From an uncultured Oscillospiraceae bacterium (GTDB lineage Bacteria; Bacillota; Clostridia; Oscillospirales; Ruminococcaceae): a DNA stretch of 18,199 nucleotides. The stretch is taken from assembly GCA_910578965.1 (NCBI GenBank), contig CAJTSP010000043.1, positions 1 through 18,199 of the forward strand. Reading direction: 5' to 3'. A model generated the notes under the pieces. It was not told where the DNA came from. It was given only the letters and a program-made list of their open reading frames with translations, and did not search any database. Shown here piece after piece: positions 6,410 through 13,235 of the stretch (its first letter is position 1; every line of letters starts with the position of its first letter). Both the position numbers and the translations under genes were made by a program.

Positions 6410-7456
6410 ATGAAACAGTATTTTTCTTTCCAATGGCATATTACGGACGAATGTGACCAGCGGTGCAAGCATTGCTATATTTTTTCACAAAACAACGGCA
6501 AAAAAGTGGATGCTGTGACATGGGAGCAGATGCAGGACCTTGTAGCCAACTGCTGTGACATGTGCGAGATGTACGGCCGGCTACCGTACTTTTACATCAC
6601 CGGCGGCGACCCTATCCTGCACCCGGACTTTTGGCGGCTTTTGGCCCTGCTAAAGGAGCGGGAAATCCCTTTTACCATTATGGGAAACCCATTCCACCTG
6701 ACGGATGAGGTATGCGGGAGGATGAAGGCCTGCGGCTGCCAGAAGTATCAGCTTTCTATAGACGGGATGAGGGAAACCCACGATTGGTTCCGCAAGCCCG
6801 GCTCGTTTGATTGTACCCTTGAAAAGATTGCCTGCATCAAAAATGCAGGCATCCGCAGCGTTGTTATGACCACCGTATCGGGCGTTAATATCAGGGAGGT
6901 TCCCGCTATCATAGATACTGTGGTAAAATATGGCGTGGATGTGTTTGCTTTTGCCCGGTACTGCCCCACCGGCGAAGAAAAGGACATCGGCATTACGCCA
7001 AAGGAATACCGGCGGCTGCTGGCCGTCTGCGATAAAAAGTTCAGGGCATATGAGGCTGCGGGCTGCAGTACCTGGTTTAACAAAAAGGACCATCTCTGGA
7101 CCCTCTATGAATACGAGACAGGAGGCTTCAAAATCCCCAAAACGGCCCGGGAGGGGATGATCTATGACGGCTGCAACTGTGGCAACTGCCATCTGACCAT
7201 CCTGCCCACCGGCGATCTCTATGCCTGCCGCCGCGTACAAAACAGCAAGGTCGGCAATGCTTTTGAGGACAGGATTGCCGACCTATGGGTTTGCGAGATG
7301 GAAGCCTGGAGGGATTACAAAAAATTCAAGAAATGCTCCAGATGCGAGCTATTGGCCTGGTGCCGGGGCTGCCCCGCTGTGGCCAGCGGAGCCCATGGGG
7401 ATTTCTATGATGCCGATCCCCAGTGCTGGAAGGAGGTGCCGGGATGGAGCTGCTGA
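6410..7456 (+). CDS. Radical SAM/SPASM peptide maturase
   Basis: Encodes 348 residues. The radical SAM cluster motif is C15-x3-C19-x2-C22, the SAM-binding motif ITGGDP is near residues 63-68, and the AdoMet barrel continues to about residue 230 (YQLSIDG, then VVMTTVSGVN). The C-terminal SPASM region has cysteines at 255, 257, 260, 273, 309, 312, 318, 321 and 339, enough for auxiliary [4Fe-4S] clusters. Such enzymes form thioether, C-C or C-O links in peptides. The start ATG at 6410 has AGAGGA nine bases upstream; a TTG at 6401 is possible but lies against that site. The gene follows the cysteine-repeat peptide, its likely substrate, and overlaps the next gene by 13 bp. No separate leader-binding RRE domain is obvious. 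The exact reaction is not predictable. Confidence 0.92.
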   Translation: MKQYFSFQWHITDECDQRCKHCYIFSQNNGKKVDAVTWEQMQDLVANCCDMCEMYGRLPYFYITGGDPILHPDFWRLLALLKEREIPFTIMGNPFHLTDEVCGRMKACGCQKYQLSIDGMRETHDWFRKPGSFDCTLEKIACIKNAGIRSVVMTTVSGVNIREVPAIIDTVVKYGVDVFAFARYCPTGEEKDIGITPKEYRRLLAVCDKKFRAYEAAGCSTWFNKKDHLWTLYEYETGGFKIPKTAREGMIYDGCNCGNCHLTILPTGDLYACRRVQNSKVGNAFEDRIADLWVCEMEAWRDYKKFKKCSRCELLAWCRGCPAVASGAHGDFYDADPQCWKEVPGWSC

Positions 7457-8025
7457 AACTAATCAGGCGCCGCCGCTCGATCCGGAGGTATCAGGAGCGG
7501 CAAATATCCAGGACGGATATGGAAATGGTCATAGAGGCTGGGCTTTATGCGCCCAATGCCGGAGGCGGCCAGCGGAGCATGATTGTAGGCGTCCATAATG
7601 CAGAGCTGGCCGGGAGGGTCGGCAGGATGAACCTTGCACGGTTTGACCGGAGCAGGCTGGCCGGCTCTTATGTATCCGAGGAACAGCCCAGCAATATAGA
7701 CGATCCCTCCATCCAGAACGGTTTTTATGGCGCGCCGTCGGTCTGCATTGTCTTTGGACAGCAGGATTTTTTCTACAGTGTTCCCGACGCGTTTTGCTGT
7801 GCCGAAAATATGGTGCTGATGGCGTCGGCCCTGGGAATTTCTTCCTGCATTGTGGCAAGAGGGGAGGATACCTTTGACAATAAGGAGGGGGAGGCGCTGC
7901 TCCGGGAGTGGGGCATCCCTCAAAACTACATCGCCCGCTGCTTTGTGCTGCTGGGCTATGTCAGCGGCGGATACCCAGGGGAAAAGCCCCGCAGGGCAGG
8001 CCGCAGCAAGATTGTGGAGGGATAA
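7444..8025 (+). CDS. Nitroreductase-family FMN oxidoreductase
   Basis: Encodes 193 residues, the usual length. The N-terminus MELLKLIRRRRSIRRYQ is the classic FMN-phosphate-binding start (RRSxRxY), followed by VIEAGLYAPNAGGGQ, matching the APSAxNxQ segment. The C-terminal half has ALGISSCIVARG and a final family-type PGEKPRR segment. The start ATG at 7444 has a strong AAGGAGG seven bases upstream inside the radical SAM gene and overlaps it by 13 bp, so translation is probably coupled. Family members reduce nitro or quinone groups or, in some RiPP clusters (SagB/McbC type), oxidise azolines. No YcaO partner is present, so an azole-forming role is not supported. It may be a peptide-tailoring or electron-transfer enzyme, and is a typical target for the neighbouring HxlR regulator. 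Confidence 0.9.
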   Translation: MELLKLIRRRRSIRRYQERQISRTDMEMVIEAGLYAPNAGGGQRSMIVGVHNAELAGRVGRMNLARFDRSRLAGSYVSEEQPSNIDDPSIQNGFYGAPSVCIVFGQQDFFYSVPDAFCCAENMVLMASALGISSCIVARGEDTFDNKEGEALLREWGIPQNYIARCFVLLGYVSGGYPGEKPRRAGRSKIVEG

Positions 8026-8026
8026 A

Positions 8027-8644
8027 GTGGACGCAAGGACCTGTTTTCAAAAACTGCGGTATGTGGAAGTGCTGGCCTTTGCCACGGTGGACGAGCGCGG
8101 CGCGCCACAGGTGCGCAATATCAGCGCTATCCATTATGAGCCGGAGGCCTTATACTTTTTCACGGCTAAGGGCAAGGATTTTTGCCGCCAGTTGCTGGCC
8201 GACGGGCGGGTGCAGGTGCTCGGCTACACAAAGTATAAAGAGATGATCCGCTTGTCTGCTAAAGCAAAGCCTGTTTGTGAAGCAGACCGGCAGAGATGGC
8301 TCGATACAATATTTGAGGAACAGCCATACCTGTCCAACCTGTATCCAAGCGATACCCGGAAACTGGCAGGCATCGTATTTGAGATTACAGACGCCGAGAT
8401 AGAGTATTTCCACCTTGGTGTCAACCCGATTTTTCGGGAAAGCTATGCTGTGGGCGGTAGGGCTGTTACGCAAAAAGGATACCGCATCACCGACGCCTGC
8501 ATCGGGTGCGGTAGCTGTGTAGAGCATTGCCCTCAACGGTGCATCCGGGAGGAAATGCCTTACCGGGTTGAGCAGGAACACTGTCTGCACTGCGGCAACT
8601 GCTATGCGGCTTGCCCCGTTCATGCAGTAGAAAGGCGGGGATAG
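8027..8644 (+). CDS. Pyridoxamine-phosphate-oxidase-like flavin protein fused to 2x[4Fe-4S] ferredoxin
   Basis: Encodes 205 residues. Residues 1 to about 145 show the split-barrel flavin-binding fold (RYVEVLAFATVDERGAPQVR, then ALYFFTAKGKDF and VLGYTKY). Residues 150-205 form a bacterial ferredoxin with C158-C161-C164-C168 and C186-C189-C192-C196, two classic cluster motifs. The start is GTG at 8027, one base after the nitroreductase stop, with GGAGG (8016-8020) six bases before it. An upstream ATG in frame lies inside the nitroreductase gene and is not needed. The protein probably moves electrons between flavin and iron-sulfur clusters, and could feed the radical SAM enzyme or the nitroreductase. 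True PNP oxidase activity is unlikely. The family is clear; the partner is inferred. Confidence 0.88.
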   Translation: MDARTCFQKLRYVEVLAFATVDERGAPQVRNISAIHYEPEALYFFTAKGKDFCRQLLADGRVQVLGYTKYKEMIRLSAKAKPVCEADRQRWLDTIFEEQPYLSNLYPSDTRKLAGIVFEITDAEIEYFHLGVNPIFRESYAVGGRAVTQKGYRITDACIGCGSCVEHCPQRCIREEMPYRVEQEHCLHCGNCYAACPVHAVERRG

Positions 8645-8645
8645 C

Positions 8646-9449
8646 ATGACCCGGGAAATTACCCAACCCATTAGCCAGGAGGCCCGGCGGATGTATCTGA
8701 TTAGGGCCCTGCTTGCCGAGGAGCCCAAATACCGGGGGATGCAGGTCCCTGCTGACGCCGCAGAGCAAAAAAGGCTGCTCCACTCTCTGATGAATGTCCG
8801 CCCTCCCCGGGCAATCAGCGAGAATTTCCTTGCGGTGCAAAACGAATATCTCCGGCAGGAGCTGGCTCGCAAGGGCGTTACCGACCTTACCGGCCTTGCA
8901 CCTCTTGCCAAAGGGCTGTACCTTTGGCAGGGGGACATCACTACCCTGCGCTGCGATGCTATCGTCAACGCTGCCAACAGCGGGATGACCGGCTGTTATG
9001 TTCCCTGCCATAGCTGTATTGACAACTGCATCCATACCTGGGCGGGGGTGCAGCTACGGCAGGATTGTGCGGCGATCATACGGGAACAGGGCCATGCGGA
9101 AGAGGCCGGCCAGGCAAAAATTACCCCTGGCTACAATCTCCCCTGCAAATATATCCTGCATACGGTTGGCCCAATCGTTTCCGGCCGGCTGAGGCGGCAG
9201 GACGAAGAGCTGCTGGTCCGCTGCTACCGTTCCTGTCTTGAGCTGGCAGCGCGACACGGTATCCAGAGCATCGCTTTTTGCTGTATATCCACAGGGGAAT
9301 TCCGCTTTCCAAACCAGCGGGCGGCAGAAATTGCAGTGCAGGCCGTAAAGCAATACCAAACCGGACAAAGCAGCGAGATGCAGGTGGTTTTCAATGTGTT
9401 TAAGGATGCCGATTATGCAATCTACCAAACTCTTCTTGCAGACCGTTGA
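8646..9449 (+). CDS. Zinc-type macrodomain, protein ADP-ribose hydrolase
   Basis: Encodes 267 residues. A helical N-terminal extension (about 1-90) precedes the macrodomain, as in the SirTM-linked class of S. aureus and S. pyogenes. Macro motifs are LYLWQGDITTLRCDAIVNAAN (about 95-113), then G116-C117 with H122, C124 and H130 in a GCxxPxHxCIDNxIH pattern that fits the zinc-binding loop, then ILHTVGPIV and the phosphate loop CCISTGEFRFP. Known members remove mono-ADP-ribose from proteins modified by the partner sirtuin. The gene starts one base after the ferredoxin-fusion stop, with AAAGGCGGGG as ribosome binding site, and overlaps the sirtuin gene by 35 bp. Activity here is predicted from intact motifs. 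Confidence 0.92.
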   Translation: MTREITQPISQEARRMYLIRALLAEEPKYRGMQVPADAAEQKRLLHSLMNVRPPRAISENFLAVQNEYLRQELARKGVTDLTGLAPLAKGLYLWQGDITTLRCDAIVNAANSGMTGCYVPCHSCIDNCIHTWAGVQLRQDCAAIIREQGHAEEAGQAKITPGYNLPCKYILHTVGPIVSGRLRRQDEELLVRCYRSCLELAARHGIQSIAFCCISTGEFRFPNQRAAEIAVQAVKQYQTGQSSEMQVVFNVFKDADYAIYQTLLADR

Positions 9450-10263
9450 GCGCCTAAAGGCGGCGCTGGACACGGCCGAAGCCGTTGTGATTGGCGCTGG
9501 GGCAGGGCTTTCCTCCTCTGCGGGGCTTGTGTATACCGGGGAGCGGTTCAAGCGGGCTTTTTCGGATTTTGCCCAAAAGTATGGCTTTTCGGATATGTAC
9601 TCCGGCGGCTTTTACCCCTATAATACCCTGGAGGAATATTGGGCCTATTGGAGCCGGTATATCGTTATCAACCGGTATACGGCCCCGCCCAAGCCGGTCT
9701 ACCAAAACCTGCTAAAGCTTATAAAGGATAAGGACTATTTTGTGCTCACTACCAATGTCGACCACTGCTTTCAGAAAGCGGGTTTTGACAAAGAGCGTTT
9801 GTTTTATACCCAGGGGGATTATGGTTTGTTCCAGTGCAGCGGGCCTTGCTGCCAGCAGACCTTTGACAATGAGGATACCGTAAGGGCCATGGTAAAGCGG
9901 CAAAGGGATATGCGCATTCCCTCTGCCCTGATTCCCTACTGCCCTCGTTGCGGCAGGCCGCTGACCATGAACCTTCGGGCCGATGGCAAATTTGTGGAAG
10001 ATGAGGGATGGCATGCGGCCGCCGGGCGGTATGCCGGCTTTTTGCGCCGCTGCGAGGGCACGGCCGTGCTGTTTTTGGAGCTCGGGGTGGGCGGCAATAC
10101 GCCGGGGATCATCAAATATCCCTTTTGGCAGATGACGGCGGAAAATCCAAAAGCGATGTATGCCTGCATCAATTTTGGCGAGGCGGGCTGCCCAAAGGAG
10201 CTTCAAAAGCGGTCTGTCTGCCTGAACGGGGATATAGGAGAAATACTGGAGCTTTTGGCCTGA
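9415..10263 (+). CDS. Class M sirtuin (SirTM), predicted protein ADP-ribosyltransferase
   Basis: Encodes 282 residues. The NAD-binding motif is IGAGAGLSSSAGL (about residues 26-38). TTNVDHCF (N114, D116) and the Q133 of YTQGD replace the TQNID and HG motifs of deacetylase sirtuins. I recall N118 and Q137 as catalytic in S. pyogenes SirTM; the 19-residue spacing is the same here. A zinc-ribbon follows, with FQCSGPCC and PYCPRCG pairs, and ELGVGGNTPG fits the GTS-type strand. Class M sirtuins mono-ADP-ribosylate a lipoylated GcvH-like protein in pathogens. Start ATG 9415 has AAGGA eight bases upstream; ATGs at 9394 and 9406 lack it. Overlap with the macrodomain gene implies coupled synthesis. 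Target here unknown. No clear terminator follows; AAAAAGCTTTTT after the stop is only a short palindrome. Confidence 0.92.
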   Translation: MQSTKLFLQTVERLKAALDTAEAVVIGAGAGLSSSAGLVYTGERFKRAFSDFAQKYGFSDMYSGGFYPYNTLEEYWAYWSRYIVINRYTAPPKPVYQNLLKLIKDKDYFVLTTNVDHCFQKAGFDKERLFYTQGDYGLFQCSGPCCQQTFDNEDTVRAMVKRQRDMRIPSALIPYCPRCGRPLTMNLRADGKFVEDEGWHAAAGRYAGFLRRCEGTAVLFLELGVGGNTPGIIKYPFWQMTAENPKAMYACINFGEAGCPKELQKRSVCLNGDIGEILELLA

Positions 10264-10318
10264 AAAAGCTTTTTGACCCCGTTTGCTCCCTGAGCCGCGT
10301 AAAAACCGCAAAAAATGC

Positions 10319-10347
10319 TTGTGCTTTTGGGCTGGTTGTGCTATAGT
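10319..10347 (+). promoter_or_regulatory. Probable promoter of the rplU-rpmA operon
   Basis: TATAGT (10342-10347) with extended -10 TGC, and TTGTGC (10319-10324) 17 bp upstream. A leader of about 85 nt follows. It may hold an r-protein autoregulatory structure, but I see no element I can name. Confidence 0.65.
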
Positions 10348-10435
10348 GATATAGCCGCATGGTCTGGGCAGTTAAGAGATGAGCAATAGCCGTCCGCCCT
10401 GTTTGCCAGCGAGACCAGGAGAAAGAGGAAACGAG

Positions 10436-10747
10436 ATGTACGCAGTAATCATTACCGGCGGCAAGCAGTACCGTGTCCAGCAGGGCGATATTGTCTTTGT
10501 CGAAAAGATGGAGGCGCCCGAGGGCGCCGAGGTCAGCTTTGACACCGTGCTGGCCGTGGGCGAAGAGGGCAGCGTCAAGGTTGGCGCTCCCGCCGTGGAG
10601 GGCGCCAGTGTAACCGCAAAGGTGCTAAAAAACGGCAAGGGCAAAAAGCTCAACATCATCCGCTATCGGCCGAAGAAGGGCAGCGCGCGCCATATGGGTC
10701 ACCGCCAGCCGTATACAAAGGTCGAGATCACCGCTATCAACGGCTAA
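10436..10747 (+). CDS. rplU: 50S ribosomal protein L21
   Basis: Encodes 103 residues, the standard L21 length. It begins MYAVIITGGKQYRVQQGDI and contains the basic C-terminal RNA-binding stretch KKLNIIRYRPKKGSARHMGH, then RQPYTKVEITAI. L21 binds 23S rRNA in the large subunit. The start ATG has AGAGGA six bases upstream. rpmA follows 15 bp later and they share a transcript. In many Firmicutes a Prp protease gene lies between rplU and rpmA; here there is no room for it. Confidence 0.97.
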   Translation: MYAVIITGGKQYRVQQGDIVFVEKMEAPEGAEVSFDTVLAVGEEGSVKVGAPAVEGASVTAKVLKNGKGKKLNIIRYRPKKGSARHMGHRQPYTKVEITAING

Positions 10748-10762
10748 GGAGGGAATACAGGC

Positions 10763-11014
10763 ATGGCACATAAAAAAGGTGTAGGCTCTACAAAAAACGG
10801 CCGTGATTCCGAGGCAAAGCGCCTGGGCGTAAAGCGGGCCGACGGACAGTTTGTACTGGCCGGCAATATCCTGGTGCGTCAGCGCGGCACCCACATCCAC
10901 CCGGGTGAGAACGTGGGCATCGGCAGCGACGACACCTTGTTTGCCTTAAAAGACGGTAAGGTTAGCTTTGAGCGGCTGGGCCGCGACCGTAAAAAGGTCA
11001 GTATCAAGCAGTAA
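10763..11014 (+). CDS. rpmA: 50S ribosomal protein L27
   Basis: Encodes 83 residues starting MAHKKGVGSTKNGRDSEAKR, the mature L27 form whose N-terminus reaches the peptidyl-transferase centre. The family stretch GNILVRQRGTHIHPGENVG follows. AAGGAGGG overlaps the rplU stop, 9 nt before ATG. The N-terminal extension cleaved by Prp in Bacillus, Staphylococcus and many Clostridia is absent, consistent with the missing prp gene. Confidence 0.97.
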   Translation: MAHKKGVGSTKNGRDSEAKRLGVKRADGQFVLAGNILVRQRGTHIHPGENVGIGSDDTLFALKDGKVSFERLGRDRKKVSIKQ

Positions 11015-11022
11015 GCTTTTTC

Positions 11023-11051
11023 AAAAGCCGGGCCGTTTGGCTCGGCTTTTT
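11023..11051 (+). terminator. Intrinsic terminator after rpmA
   Basis: A 12-bp stem with one G-T wobble (11023-11034 with 11039-11050) and GTTT loop; the right arm ends in TTTT and runs into a further T. It separates rplU-rpmA from obg. No distinct obg promoter was found, so some read-through is likely. Confidence 0.85.
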
Positions 11052-11151
11052 CAATAGCCCGGCCCATGTGGTCCGGGCCGGGCTTTACGGCAAAGCGGGG
11101 CGAAACGGCAGCATTGTGAAGCCGGCCGCTCAAGAACAGAGGAGAAAAGAT

Positions 11152-12429
11152 ATGGCGGGCAATTTTGTGGATGTTGCAAGGATCGTGCTCAAGGCCGGAA
11201 AGGGTGGCGACGGCGCGGTGAGCTTTCACCGCGAAAAGTTTGTGGCGGCCGGCGGGCCGGACGGCGGTGACGGCGGGCGTGGCGGCAGCGTGCTGTTTGC
11301 GGCGGACGACAATCTCTCGACCCTTATGGATTTCCGTTATAAGCGTAAATATGCGGCAGAGGCCGGACAAAACGGCAGCGGTGCGCGGTGCAGCGGCAAA
11401 AATGCGCCTGACCTTGTAATCCGGGTTCCCCGCGGTACCCTTGTAAAGGACGCGGCCAGCGGCCTTGTGATTGCAGATATCTCGGCAGACGAGCCGGTGG
11501 TGATAGCCCGCGGCGGGCGCGGCGGCTGGGGCAACGTACATTTTGCCAGCCCCACGCGTCAGATCCCCAAATTTGCAAAGCCGGGCTTTGCCGGTGAGGA
11601 GCGGGAGGTTATCCTTGAGCTTAAGCTGATTGCGGATGTGGGGCTGCTCGGTTTCCCCAATGTGGGCAAATCCACCCTGCTTTCGGCCGTTAGTGCCGCA
11701 AGGCCTAAAATCGCCAACTACCACTTTACTACCTTGAGCCCGGTGTTGGGCGTAGTGCGGGTAGGGCCGGAGGCCAGCTTTGTAATGGCGGATATCCCCG
11801 GGCTGATTGAGGGCGCCAGCGAAGGGGTCGGCCTTGGGCACGATTTTTTACGTCATGTAGAGCGGTGCCGGCTGCTTTTGCATCTGGTGGACGCTGCTGG
11901 AAGCGAGGGGAGGGATCCCATTGAAGATTTTGAGAAAATCAATACCGAGCTGGAGCGTTTTAGCCCGATGCTGGCCGAACGGCCGCAGATTCTGCTGGCT
12001 AACAAGTGTGACATTGCCAGCGAAGAACAGGTGGAACGGTTGCGGCGGTATGCGCGGGGGCGGGGGTTGGAGTTTGTGGTTATTTCGGCTGCGACCCGCC
12101 AGGGGCTGGACGCGCTGCCCGGTATGGTATATGAGCGCCTGGGCCAGTTGCCCCCGGTGCGGGTATACGAGCCGGAATTTTTGCCGCCCGAGCCTAAGGC
12201 CGAGGGCCGCGTTTTTGCGGTGCAAAACCCCGAGCCACATTTGTTTGTGGTGCAGGCTCCCTGGCTTGAGCGTATCCTGGAGGGGAGCGATGTGGACGAT
12301 TACGAGAGCCTGCAATACTTTCAGCGCCAGTTGATGGATAGCGGAATTTTGGACGAGCTGGTGCGGCAGGGGGTTGAGGAGGACGACACCATTAAGATCG
12401 GTGAATTTGAGTTTGACTATGTATTCTGA
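11152..12429 (+). CDS. obg: Obg/CgtA-family GTPase
   Basis: Encodes 425 residues with the three-domain layout of Gram-positive Obg. The glycine-rich Obg fold (residues 1 to about 158) has KAGKGGDGAVSFHREKF and GGPDGGDGGRGGSV. The G domain has the P-loop GFPNVGKST (167-175), switch region DIPGLIEGASEGVGLG, and NKCD (284-287). The C-terminal OCT domain (about 345-425) ends in IGEFEFDYVF. Obg binds the 50S subunit and takes part in ribosome assembly and stress response. Start ATG 11152 has GAGGAG seven bases upstream; the frame is open further upstream but that part is not Obg-like. The position after rpmA is the common Firmicute order, with mrnC next. Confidence 0.96.
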   Translation: MAGNFVDVARIVLKAGKGGDGAVSFHREKFVAAGGPDGGDGGRGGSVLFAADDNLSTLMDFRYKRKYAAEAGQNGSGARCSGKNAPDLVIRVPRGTLVKDAASGLVIADISADEPVVIARGGRGGWGNVHFASPTRQIPKFAKPGFAGEEREVILELKLIADVGLLGFPNVGKSTLLSAVSAARPKIANYHFTTLSPVLGVVRVGPEASFVMADIPGLIEGASEGVGLGHDFLRHVERCRLLLHLVDAAGSEGRDPIEDFEKINTELERFSPMLAERPQILLANKCDIASEEQVERLRRYARGRGLEFVVISAATRQGLDALPGMVYERLGQLPPVRVYEPEFLPPEPKAEGRVFAVQNPEPHLFVVQAPWLERILEGSDVDDYESLQYFQRQLMDSGILDELVRQGVEEDDTIKIGEFEFDYVF

Positions 12430-12501
12430 CCGGCCCCTGTGCCCCGGCCCAGGTTGTGAGCAGGGCGCAGGGCGGCCAGGAGGCAAAGGAGAGGAAATAC
12501 T

Positions 12502-12939
12502 ATGCGGTTCAACGCTCCTGCCGAGGTAGATCTGCGCGAGCAGTCGCCCCTGAGCCTTGCGTTTGTGGGGGATGGCGTGTATGAGCTTTTGGTGCGCCAG
12601 CGCCTTGTGGAGCGCACACGGATGCAGCCCGGCGCGCTTCATGCTGCCGCTGTGCGGTATGTATCGGCCAAGGGGCAGTGCCAGGCACTGGAAATTTTAA
12701 GGGACGAGCTGAGCGATGCGGAGCTTGCCGTGCTGCGCCGAGGGCAAAATGCCAGCAAGGCTACCGTTTCCAAACATGCCACCGCACGGCAATATCGTGC
12801 CTCCACCGGCATTGAGGCGTTGTTCGGCTGGCTGTATCTGCGCGGGGAAAACGCGCGTATCCGGCAGTTGTTCGAGCTTGTATGGCAGGGCCTTGCCCAA
12901 ACCGCTCAGCCCGAAGCCCCTGCGGGGCCAGGACGGTAA
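12502..12939 (+). CDS. mrnC: Mini-ribonuclease III
   Basis: Encodes 145 residues, a single RNase III catalytic domain without the double-stranded RNA-binding domain. The catalytic signature region is LSLAFVGDGVYELLVRQ, with D24 as the likely metal ligand. The family stretch RRGQNASKATVSKHATARQYR and the following TGIEALFGWLYLRG (second acidic site) are intact. In Bacillus it matures 23S rRNA ends. AAGGAGAGG lies just upstream of ATG. It follows obg by about 70 bp, probably on the same transcript. In Bacillus mrnC is linked to cysS, so this placement differs. Confidence 0.9.
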   Translation: MRFNAPAEVDLREQSPLSLAFVGDGVYELLVRQRLVERTRMQPGALHAAAVRYVSAKGQCQALEILRDELSDAELAVLRRGQNASKATVSKHATARQYRASTGIEALFGWLYLRGENARIRQLFELVWQGLAQTAQPEAPAGPGR

Positions 12940-12940
12940 G

Positions 12941-12983
12941 GGGCCGGGCATTTTATTCAGGGTTTCCTCAGCGGGCCCGGCCC
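12941..12983 (+). terminator. GC-rich inverted repeat after mrnC
   Basis: GGGCCGGG (12941-12948) pairs with CCCGGCCC (12976-12983) across a 27-nt loop. Only GGTTTTCTT follows a few bases later, so it is a weak terminator candidate. Confidence 0.4.
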
Positions 12984-13000
12984 TCTGGCGGTTTTCTTGC

Positions 13001-13037
13001 CTTGAACGAGGCGCGTTGCCAACTGCGCTATGCCCCC
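13001..13037 (-). pseudogene. tRNA-like 5' fragment
   Basis: On the minus strand the sequence begins GGGGGCATAGCGCAGTTGG and continues CAACGCGCC. That gives an acceptor-like 5' strand, the TA at positions 8-9 and a perfect 4-bp D-stem GCGC/GCGC with AGTTGGCAAC loop. After about position 31 no anticodon stem, T-arm or matching acceptor 3' strand can be formed. It is best read as a truncated tRNA gene remnant, possibly a scar of an integration or deletion. Confidence 0.45.
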
Positions 13038-13133
13038 CCAAAAAAAAATGGCAGCAGCGGCGTTGCCGCTGCTATGCCGGAGAGAACATAGCCGCAAAAA
13101 TCTCTGCGCGCCCGCCCTAAAGGTCCCCAAAAA

Positions 13134-13174
13134 AGCCGGGATGCGGGGCCGGATTCCGTCCCGCAATCCCGGCT
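13134..13174 (-). terminator. Intrinsic terminator of the small Asn-rich gene
   Basis: AGCCGGGATGCGGG (13134-13147) pairs with CCCGCAATCCCGGCT (13160-13174) with a one-base bulge. On the minus strand the stem is followed by a T-run (complement of the A-run at 13129-13134). It lies about 60 bp downstream of the small minus-strand ORF. Confidence 0.75.
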
Positions 13175-13235
13175 GCGCAGGCTTTGGGCCTGTGGGCGGG
13201 GCCGCGTGGGCGCCCGCGCCATACCGTGCAAAGGG

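Noticed and set aside
7444..8025. Azole-forming SagB/McbC-type dehydrogenase
   Set aside because: No YcaO cyclodehydratase is encoded nearby, so a thiazole/oxazole pathway is not supported; kept as general nitroreductase.
10264..10318. Intrinsic terminator after the sirtuin gene
   Set aside because: AAAAAGCTTTTT is a short palindrome without a GC stem; the operon end is undetermined.
12941..13037. Complete class II tRNA (Leu/Ser type) on the minus strand
   Set aside because: The anticodon arm and T-arm cannot be formed, and the acceptor pairs only over five bases.
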